Source: a bacterium (GTDB taxonomy: Bacteria; Pseudomonadota; Gammaproteobacteria; Burkholderiales; Burkholderiaceae_C). From it: a DNA stretch of 7,031 nt. Location of the stretch: positions 1-7,031 of the forward strand of contig JAVBYK010000181.1 of assembly GCA_030824095.1 (NCBI GenBank), written 5' to 3'. The notes beneath the pieces are model-generated. The model did no database searches. It saw nothing but the letters and a program-made list of their open reading frames with translations, and was not told where the DNA came from. Shown here piece by piece: positions 1 to 7,031 of the stretch (position 1 is the first letter of the stretch; every line of letters starts with the position of its first letter). The translations under genes were made by a program, and so were the position numbers.

Positions 1-62
1 GAGCCGGCGGCGAAGAGCAGCGTAAGCCGCGTAGTCAGTGAGAGACGCGATGGTGGTGCCAT
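1..62 (-). CDS. Sensor histidine kinase of the heavy-metal (CusS/CopS-like) type, N-terminal fragment
   Basis: Only the first 20 codons are in the window; the gene continues past the left edge. Reading the minus strand from an ATG at 62 gives M-A-P-P-S-R-L-S-L-T-T-R-L-T-L-L-F-A-A-G, a short basic stretch running into a hydrophobic segment. This is how CusS/IrlS-type kinases begin (an SLxxRL motif leading into the first membrane helix). It lies 21 nt downstream of the stop of a CusR-like regulator, the normal order for this operon type. An AAGGGG run about 14 nt upstream and a GGGCACAATG element ending 5 nt before the ATG precede the start. An alternative ATG at 70 is in another frame and meets a stop after 11 codons, so 62 is preferred. 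Expected role: inner-membrane sensor that autophosphorylates and passes phosphate to the neighbouring regulator, probably in response to a metal such as copper. The signal cannot be judged from this fragment. Confidence 0.72.
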   Translation of the reverse strand, partial: MAPPSRLSLTTRLTLLFAAG

Positions 63-83
63 GCGCCCATTGTGCCCCTTGAG

Positions 84-767
84 TCAGCTGCCGTCCGGCA
101 CTTCCAGCACATAGCCCATGCCGCGCGCCGTGCGGATCAGGCGCGGCTCGAACGGGTCGTCCACCTTGGCGCGCAGGCGGCGGATGGCGACCTCGATGAC
201 ATTGGTGTCGGAATCGAAATTCATGTCCCACACCTGGGACGCAATCATCGAGCGCGGCAGCACCTCGCCCTGGCGGCGCAGCAGCAGCTCCAGCAGCGCG
301 AATTCCTTGGCGGTGAGTTCGATGCGGGTGCCCGCACGCGTGACGCGACGGCGCAGCAGGTCCAGTTCCAGATCGGCGGCGCGCAGCACGGTGGCTTCGA
401 TCTGCGTCTTGCCCCGGCGCAGCAGCGTGCGCACACGGGCCAGCAGCTCGGAAAAGGCAAAGGGTTTGACCAGGTAGTCGTCGGCGCCCAGCTCCAGGCC
501 CTTCACGCGGTCCTCGATCTGGTCCTTGGCGGTCAGGAACAGCACGGGCATGTCCTTGCCGCCCTGGCGCAGGCGCTCCAGCACCTGCCAACCATTGAGT
601 CCGGGCAGCATCACGTCCAGCACCAGCAGGTCAAAGTCGCCGGTCAACGCCAGGTGCAGACCGTCCATGCCGTTGGCCGCCAGCTCGGTCACAAAGCCGG
701 ACTCGGCCAGGCCTTGGCGTAGGTAGTCGCCGGTCTTGTGCTCATCTTCGACGATCAGGATTTTCAT
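84..767 (-). CDS. OmpR-family response regulator, heavy-metal (CusR/CopR/IrlR) group
   Basis: A 227-residue DNA-binding response regulator of usual length. The receiver domain covers about residues 1-115: acidic pocket E7-D8-E9, phosphoacceptor D51 in LLVLDVMLPG, switch threonine T79 in LFLTAKD, and lysine K101 in DDYLVKPF. The winged-helix DNA-binding domain covers about 128-222, with ELTAKEFALLELL, the recognition-helix region VIEVAIRRLRAKVDD and the terminal GMGYVLE. The phrases WDMNFDSDTNVIEVAIRRLR and RTARGMGYVLE are typical of CusR/CopR/CzcR regulators of metal-efflux genes. The start at 767 gives the canonical MKILIVEDE beginning. No strong Shine-Dalgarno is seen; the leader is GGGCACAATG-N5-ATG. 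It precedes the kinase start by 21 nt, so the two are almost certainly one operon. No efflux genes are visible in the window, so metal specificity is inferred from family resemblance only. The divergent envelope-protein trio is a candidate target. Confidence 0.93.
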   Translation of the reverse strand: MKILIVEDEHKTGDYLRQGLAESGFVTELAANGMDGLHLALTGDFDLLVLDVMLPGLNGWQVLERLRQGGKDMPVLFLTAKDQIEDRVKGLELGADDYLVKPFAFSELLARVRTLLRRGKTQIEATVLRAADLELDLLRRRVTRAGTRIELTAKEFALLELLLRRQGEVLPRSMIASQVWDMNFDSDTNVIEVAIRRLRAKVDDPFEPRLIRTARGMGYVLEVPDGS

Positions 768-774
768 GGGTGCA

Positions 775-786
775 TTGTGCCCACAA
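775..786. repeat. Short perfect inverted repeat TTGTG-CC-CACAA just upstream of the response regulator start
   Basis: TTGTG and CACAA flank two C's, 8 to 19 nt upstream of the regulator's ATG and overlapping its GGGCACAATG leader. It might form a small hairpin over the ribosome-binding region or be a protein site. With a 2-nt centre it is a poor RNA hairpin, and a 5-bp arm can occur by chance. Confidence 0.3.
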
Positions 787-818
787 ACACGCTGCAGCAG
801 TTCTTGGCAGGGTCTAAA

Positions 819-846
819 AGTATCGTTTTTCGATACCTTATGTCTC
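819..846 (-). promoter_or_regulatory. Candidate promoter for the two-component operon
   Basis: On the minus strand GAGACA (846-841; four of six matches to TTGACA) and GATACT (824-819; four of six matches to TATAAT) are 16 nt apart, about 52 nt upstream of the regulator ATG. The spacer and the -10 element contain the GTATCG-N5-CGATAC inverted repeat, so a factor bound there would compete with RNA polymerase or reshape the promoter. The match is weak and rests on reading alone. Confidence 0.25.
820..836. promoter_or_regulatory. Perfect inverted repeat GTATCG-N5-CGATAC, candidate operator in the divergent spacer
   Basis: The plus strand reads GTATCGTTTTTCGATAC: two 6-bp arms around a run of five T's, in a locally AT-rich patch of an otherwise GC-rich window. 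It lies about 53 nt from the regulator start and about 101 nt from the YiaAB-type gene start. An A/T-tract between symmetric half-sites is typical of sites for dimeric repressors or activators. It does not resemble the CusR box as I recall it (a TGACA/TGTCA-type palindrome), so it may serve another regulator. A transcription terminator is unlikely, because the stem is short and AT-rich and no U-run follows it. Confidence 0.5.
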
Positions 847-937
847 GGTGCTTAAGACGGGTAATGTTATTGGCCACTTTTCCGGTGCCGCGTTTCTAGA
901 CTTCGCTCCACGTTCAACCACTGCCTGAAAGGCCAAC

Positions 938-1423
938 ATGAAAACCCAAGCGCAAATCCTGATCCACCGTGACTCCAAGGCCTGGGGCCTGCAGGTGTGG
1001 GTGTCGTTCCTGCTCGCCTTGTTCCTGTGCGGCGTGGGGCTGGCCTACCTGCCGGGCAAGGACCTGGACCGCGCCTTCATGGTCATGGGCTACTTCTTCT
1101 GCCTGTCGGCCGCCTTTGTGCTGGCCAAGTTTGTGCGGGACAACGAGAAGGACTCCGCCGAGAACCGCGTGGCCGATACGCCGCTGTTCAAGTTCGTGGT
1201 CTGGGGCGGTTTCTTCCTGGCCATGGCGCTGACCGGCTGGGGCCTGCTGCGCATGGAGGTCAACGAGACCTACAAGGCCTTTCTGGGCGTGAGCTGGCTG
1301 TACCTGATCACCTGCACCTTCACGCTGGCCAAGACCTTGCGCGACAAGCACGAGGCCGACCTGAGCCAGGCCCGGTTGCAGGCCCGCCTGATGCGCAGTG
1401 ACGCTGCCGTCGAAGCTGAATGA
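938..1423 (+). CDS. YiaA/YiaB-family inner membrane protein with two two-helix units
   Basis: A 161-residue membrane protein that looks like the YiaAB two-helix family (E. coli YiaA/YiaB; function unknown). Four hydrophobic segments are visible at about residues 18-38, 45-66, 85-104 and 114-131. The protein is an internal duplication: the first unit ends in AFVLAKFVRDNEKD (59-72) and the second in TFTLAKTLRDKHEAD (127-141), so LAKxxRD closes each helical pair. The N-terminus is short and polar and the C-terminal 25 residues are charged and likely helical. The start at 938 has a good ribosome-binding site, GAAAGG at 927-932. Its TGA stop overlaps an upstream ATG (1420) of the next reading frame, and three closely spaced genes follow on one strand, so it probably heads an operon. 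It is transcribed divergently from the two-component system. The physiological role is unknown. Confidence 0.82.
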   Translation: MKTQAQILIHRDSKAWGLQVWVSFLLALFLCGVGLAYLPGKDLDRAFMVMGYFFCLSAAFVLAKFVRDNEKDSAENRVADTPLFKFVVWGGFFLAMALTGWGLLRMEVNETYKAFLGVSWLYLITCTFTLAKTLRDKHEADLSQARLQARLMRSDAAVEAE

Positions 1424-1440
1424 TCCCCATCCCACTGTTT

Positions 1441-1444
1441 GGAG
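1441..1444 (+). promoter_or_regulatory. Ribosome binding site deciding the start of the small exported protein
   Basis: GGAG eight nt before the ATG at 1453 favours that start over the upstream in-frame ATG at 1420. The 1420 start would add 11 residues in front of a well-formed signal peptide and has no purine-rich site before it. Confidence 0.6.
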
Positions 1445-1452
1445 ACACACCC

Positions 1453-1908
1453 ATGAAAGCCCTTTTCCGCAACCATTTGCTGGCCCTGTGCACTGCCAGC
1501 CTGGTGTTCGCCGCTCCGGTGGCCCATGCCCAAAGCGAAGTCTCGGCGCTGAGCGCGCTCTCGGCCTTGCCCGTGGCCTCGGTCGTCGTTGGTGCCAGTG
1601 CCGCCGCCGGTGCCGTGCTGGTGGCGCCCGTGCTGCTGTCCACCGCCGGCACGGTGCTGGTGGTCAAGACCGTGGAGAGCACGGCGCGCGGCACGGTGGT
1701 TGTGCTGGAGCGCGCCTCGGACGGCGCCGCGGTCAGTGTCGAGGTGTTGGGCCGTGGTGTCGGCGGTTCGCTGATCGCGGCTGGCACGCTGGTCACGGTC
1801 AGTGTCATCGGCGCCGGTGTAGTGCTGTCCGCCGCCGGGGAGGTGCTGGCCTTCATTCCCAACGCGCTGGGCAGCGCGCTGCTGTACAACGAGCGCGTCA
1901 CGCGCTGA
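1453..1908 (+). CDS. Small exported Val/Ala/Gly-rich protein, STM0539-like
   Basis: 151 residues from the ATG at 1453. The N-terminus is a textbook signal peptide: MKALFRNH, a hydrophobic core, then PVAHA-QSE with likely signal peptidase I cleavage after AHA (residue 26). The mature part is strikingly simple in composition, dominated by V, A, G, S and L with few charges and no cysteine, arranged as short hydrophobic stretches separated by glycines. It ends in AFIPNALGSALLYNERVTR. This composition, the FIPN...YNE...TR ending and the adjacent DUF2145 gene agree with what I recall of the uncharacterised STM0539 family, but I could not search. It could be periplasmic, outer-membrane associated or surface exposed; no lipobox cysteine is present. 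An in-frame extension to ATG 1420 overlaps the stop of the preceding gene and is less likely. It sits 29 nt after the YiaAB gene and 22 nt before the DUF2145 gene, consistent with co-transcription. Function unknown. Confidence 0.7.
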   Translation: MKALFRNHLLALCTASLVFAAPVAHAQSEVSALSALSALPVASVVVGASAAAGAVLVAPVLLSTAGTVLVVKTVESTARGTVVVLERASDGAAVSVEVLGRGVGGSLIAAGTLVTVSVIGAGVVLSAAGEVLAFIPNALGSALLYNERVTR

Positions 1909-1930
1909 ACCGTTTCACCAAGGATTTGCC

Positions 1931-2761
1931 ATGACACCCCTGACTACCCTGAAGCACGGATGCGCGACCGCCATCCTCGTCCTGGCCGCACTGGTCAGCC
2001 CCGCTGCGCACGCCGGGCGATCCTGCACCGCGCCGCAACCACCCAGGACCAGCACCGTGGAGCGCGCGCTGACGCTGGCCGAGCGCACCCACCAGGCCCT
2101 GGAGGCCAGTGGCGCCCGCGTGGTGGTGCTGGCTCGCGCCGGCCAGGACCTGAGCAAATACGGCCTGCGCTATTCCCACGTGGGCATTGCCTACCAGCAG
2201 GATGACGGCCAGGGCGGCCATGTGTGGCGCGTGCTGCACAAGCTCAATGAGTGTGGCACCGCGGTGTCCGCCATCTACCGCCAGGGCCTGGGAGAGTTCT
2301 TTCTGGATGACCTGTGGCGGTTTGAGGCAGCGTGGGTGGTGCTCAGCCCCGAGGCACAGACCCGCCTGTTGGCGGTGCTGCAAGACCCGTACCGCGCCAC
2401 GGCCGTACACCACAAGCCCTACAGCATGGTCAGCTACGCCTGGGGCCAGACCTATCAGCAGTCCAACCAGTGGGCCATCGAGACACTGGCCCTGGCCATG
2501 CAGGCGGACACGGCGCGTACACCGCTCACGCGGGGCCAAGCACAGGCCTGGCTGCAAGGCCGACAGTACGTGCCCAGCATGCTGCGCATTGGCGCCATGA
2601 CGCGCCTGGGTGCCCGCATGACGGCCGCCAACGTGGCCTTTGACGACCACCCCCCGGCCCAGCGCTTCAGCGACAACATCGAGACGGTGACGGCAGACTC
2701 CGTGCTGCAGTGGCTGCCACGCGCCGGCCTGGGGCAGCCCATGGTGACACTGCGCCTGTAG
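1931..2761 (+). CDS. DUF2145 family exported protein
   Basis: 276 residues, exported: a signal peptide ends at PAAHA-GRSC (cleavage after about residue 28), and mature C32 lies close to the N-terminus. The body carries landmarks I associate with DUF2145: GQDLSKYGLRYSHVGIAY (71-88), VLHKLNECGT (101-110), GLGEFFLDD (119-127), SNQWAIE (178-184), IGAMTRLGAR (220-229) and NVAFDDHPPAQRFSDNIETVT (234-254). The start at 1931 has AAGGA seven nt upstream. No biochemical function is established that I know of. The SHVGI motif followed by a downstream NQW segment resembles the layout of permuted papain-like (YiiX/YaeF, NlpC/P60-type) enzymes, but the position where a cysteine nucleophile would be expected reads N179. 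C32 and C108 could instead form a periplasmic disulfide. It closes the three-gene cluster and probably acts in the same envelope process as its two neighbours. Confidence 0.8.
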   Translation: MTPLTTLKHGCATAILVLAALVSPAAHAGRSCTAPQPPRTSTVERALTLAERTHQALEASGARVVVLARAGQDLSKYGLRYSHVGIAYQQDDGQGGHVWRVLHKLNECGTAVSAIYRQGLGEFFLDDLWRFEAAWVVLSPEAQTRLLAVLQDPYRATAVHHKPYSMVSYAWGQTYQQSNQWAIETLALAMQADTARTPLTRGQAQAWLQGRQYVPSMLRIGAMTRLGARMTAANVAFDDHPPAQRFSDNIETVTADSVLQWLPRAGLGQPMVTLRL

Positions 2762-2834
2762 GAGCCCGCAGCCGTGTCTCCCAGGCGCGCGGTGTATGGG
2801 GATGGTCATGCTATCGTCATCGTTCAATTACTGC

Positions 2835-2840
2835 GAAAGG
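2835..2840 (+). promoter_or_regulatory. Ribosome binding site deciding the acyltransferase start
   Basis: GAAAGG lies eight nt before the ATG at 2849 and eleven before the tandem ATG at 2852. It rules out the longer reading from GTG 2774, which would prepend 25 residues that do not resemble the family N-terminus (normally MxxLSGxDxxFL). The 87-bp gap from the preceding stop suggests possible separate transcription, but I see no convincing promoter in it. Confidence 0.65.
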
Positions 2841-2848
2841 CCAGCGGC

Positions 2849-4369
2849 ATGATGAAACATCTCAGCGGCGTGGATTCGGCGTTCCTGCACCTGGAGTCGC
2901 CTGAAATGCCCATGCATATCGGCTCCCTGAACGTACTGGACCTGCCCGAGGGCTACAGCGGCGATTTCTTCGAGGACACCAAGGCCATGCTGGCGCAGCG
3001 CCTGCACCTGGCCGAGGTCTTTACCCGCAAGCTGGCGCTGATGCCGTTGGATATCTCCAACCCGGTCTGGGTGGAGGACGAAGACATCGACCTGGACTAC
3101 CACGTGCGCCATGTCAGCCTGCCCAAGCCGGGCAGCAACCGCCAGTTGCAGCAGTACGTGGCGCGCCTGCACTCCAGCCTGCTGGACCGGAGCCGCCCGC
3201 TGTGGGAGCTGTTTGTGATTGACGGCTTGAAGAGCGGCCAGGTGGCCCTCTACATCAAGGCCCACCATGCCGGGCTGGACGGTCAGGCTGGCGTGGCCGT
3301 GGCCAAGGCCCTGTTCGATCTGGAGGCCACCGGCCGTGTCATCAAGCCGCCACGCCCACGCGGGCGGCGCCACCATTACCAGTTGGGCGTGGCCGAGCTG
3401 CTGGGCGCGGCGGCGCGCAACACGGCGGCCCAGACCATGGGCCTGATGCGCTCGCTTCCGCTGCTGGCGCGCTCGGTCAAGACGGCCCTGGTCCCGGAAA
3501 AGAATGCCCAGGGCAAGCGAAACTGGTCGCTGCCCAAGGGCCTGTCCAAGGGTTTCACGTTGTTTGCCCCGCGCACGCCGCTGAACGTGGCCATTACCAA
3601 CCAGCGCACCTTTGCAGGGCGCACCGTTCCGCTGGCAGAGGTCAAACTCATTGCGAAGCTGCTGGGCGTGTCGCTCAACGATGTGGTCATGGCCACCACC
3701 GCCGGTGCGCTGCGCACCTACCTGAAGGAGAACGGTGACCTGCCCGCCAAACCTCTTGTGGCGGCCGTGCCGGTAAGCCTGCGCGCGGAGGACGATGCAT
3801 CCAACAACAACCAGGTCAGCATGGTCACCATGGGCCTGGCAACCGACGTCAAGGACCCGATCGAGCGTATTCGCGCCATCCATGCGGAATCGGCCAAGAC
3901 CAAGGCCATGATGAGCCGTTTCAAGGCTGCCATCCCCACCGACTTTCCGCTGCCGGCCGCACCCTGGCTGATGTCGGCGCTGGCCTCGTTGTTCAGCCGT
4001 TCGCGCCTGGCCAATGTGATGCCGCCGCTGGCCAACCTGATCATCTCGAATGTGGCCGGCATTCCAGTGCAGCTGTATTTTGCTGGCGCCAAGGTGGTGA
4101 GCTACTACCCGGTGTCCATTCCCTCGCACAGCATGGCGCTGAACGTCACGGTGCAGAGCTACAACGGCCGCCTGGACTACGGCCTGATCGCCTGCCGGCG
4201 CGCCGTGCCCGACGTGAACGACCTGGCCGATGCCCTGTTGGCCGAACACCGCATGCTGCTGGAGCTGGCGCGAGCCCAGGCACCGGTGCCACCGGAGGCG
4301 CTGGGAACCGTGGCGCCGGCCAAACCACCGGCACGCAAGCGCGCAAAGCGCGCCACGGCTCGGGCCTGA
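2849..4369 (+). CDS. Wax ester synthase / acyl-CoA:diacylglycerol acyltransferase (WS/DGAT)
   Basis: A 506-residue bifunctional acyltransferase that esterifies long-chain alcohols or diacylglycerol with acyl-CoA, making wax esters or triacylglycerol at the cytoplasmic membrane and lipid bodies. The N-terminal condensation-like domain holds the start motif KHLSGVDSAFLHLE, RPLWELFVIDGL (116-127) and the catalytic HHxxxDG as HHAGLDG (139-145; H140 is the expected base). The C-terminal domain has SLNDVVMA (275-282, the conserved ND pair), NLIISNVAGIP (396-406) and YPVSIPSHSMALNVTVQSYNGRLDYG (420-445, with the family's P-x-H-x-M-A-L-N pattern). All key motifs are intact, so the enzyme should be active. 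An unusual tail from about residue 476 is rich in A, P, K and R. The start is ATG 2849, in tandem with ATG 2852. It converges on acnA with 19 bp between stops. Substrate preference cannot be read from sequence. A longer reading from GTG 2774 is possible but lacks family resemblance. Confidence 0.93.
   Translation: MMKHLSGVDSAFLHLESPEMPMHIGSLNVLDLPEGYSGDFFEDTKAMLAQRLHLAEVFTRKLALMPLDISNPVWVEDEDIDLDYHVRHVSLPKPGSNRQLQQYVARLHSSLLDRSRPLWELFVIDGLKSGQVALYIKAHHAGLDGQAGVAVAKALFDLEATGRVIKPPRPRGRRHHYQLGVAELLGAAARNTAAQTMGLMRSLPLLARSVKTALVPEKNAQGKRNWSLPKGLSKGFTLFAPRTPLNVAITNQRTFAGRTVPLAEVKLIAKLLGVSLNDVVMATTAGALRTYLKENGDLPAKPLVAAVPVSLRAEDDASNNNQVSMVTMGLATDVKDPIERIRAIHAESAKTKAMMSRFKAAIPTDFPLPAAPWLMSALASLFSRSRLANVMPPLANLIISNVAGIPVQLYFAGAKVVSYYPVSIPSHSMALNVTVQSYNGRLDYGLIACRRAVPDVNDLADALLAEHRMLLELARAQAPVPPEALGTVAPAKPPARKRAKRATARA
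4274..4366 (+). other. Low-complexity basic C-terminal tail of the acyltransferase
   Basis: The last 31 residues are A/P-rich and then strongly basic, ending AKPPARKRAKRATARA, beyond the part normally conserved in WS/DGAT. Such Ala/Pro/Lys/Arg tails resemble those of histone-like and granule-associated proteins in related bacteria, and could promote contact with DNA, anionic lipid or storage granules. The tail's presence is observed; its role is inferred. Confidence 0.6.
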
Positions 4370-4388
4370 TCGGCGTCAGCCGGCCGGT

Positions 4389-7031
<2,643 letters not shown>

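Noticed and set aside
820..836. The GTATCG-N5-CGATAC palindrome as a transcription terminator
   Set aside because: It lies between two divergent starts, has a short stem of moderate stability and no trailing T-run on either strand, so an operator role fits better.
1898..2827. A 309-codon open frame on the minus strand opposite the DUF2145 gene
   Set aside because: The plus-strand gene has a signal peptide, a ribosome-binding site and family motifs; the antisense frame has none of these.
2774..2848. N-terminal extension of the acyltransferase from GTG 2774
   Set aside because: The added 25 residues have no family resemblance and no nearby ribosome-binding site. ATG 2849 has GAAAGG at good spacing and gives the canonical N-terminus.
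2828..4249. A 473-codon open frame on the minus strand opposite the acyltransferase
   Set aside because: It mirrors a GC-rich gene with clear family motifs. Its product is Gln/His/Arg/Gly-rich with no recognisable domain, as expected for an antisense shadow.

Overview
The window is GC-rich, gene-dense chromosomal DNA of a Gram-negative bacterium, most likely a betaproteobacterium of the Comamonadaceae (Rhodoferax/Polaromonas/Acidovorax/Hydrogenophaga-like). The grounds are the codon bias, the burkholderial style of the proteins, and a short dispersed repeat with a GAGCCTTTTTGGCCTC core that I associate with this family. The placement is inferred, not searched.

Left end, minus strand (1-767): a two-component system. 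An OmpR-type response regulator of the CusR/CopR/IrlR heavy-metal group is followed after 21 nt by the first 20 codons of its sensor kinase, which runs off the left edge. Both start codons are preceded by the same 10-nt leader at the same spacing.

Middle, plus strand (938-2761): a divergent and probably co-transcribed trio. It comprises a YiaA/YiaB-type inner-membrane protein with two repeated two-helix units, a small exported Val/Ala/Gly-rich protein (STM0539-like), and an exported DUF2145 protein. The 170-bp divergent spacer holds a perfect inverted repeat, GTATCG-N5-CGATAC, that could be an operator. All three products look destined for the envelope, and the regulator next door could control them, but this is inference.

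Right half: a wax ester synthase/diacylglycerol acyltransferase (plus strand, 2849-4369) with an intact HHxxxDG catalytic motif and a basic Ala/Pro/Lys/Arg tail. It converges, with only 19 bp between, on the 3' end of an AcnA-type aconitate hydratase gene (minus strand, 4389-7031, 5' end outside the window). All iron-sulfur cysteines of the aconitase are present. It carries two extra segments relative to E. coli AcnA as I remember it: a long Ala/Pro-rich linker before the CTNTSNP motif, and a segment of about 22 residues encoded by a copy of the Comamonadaceae-type repeat, read in frame. That in-frame repeat inside an essential-type TCA-cycle enzyme is the most notable observation here. I see no RNA genes, CRISPR array, insertion sequence or phage gene.
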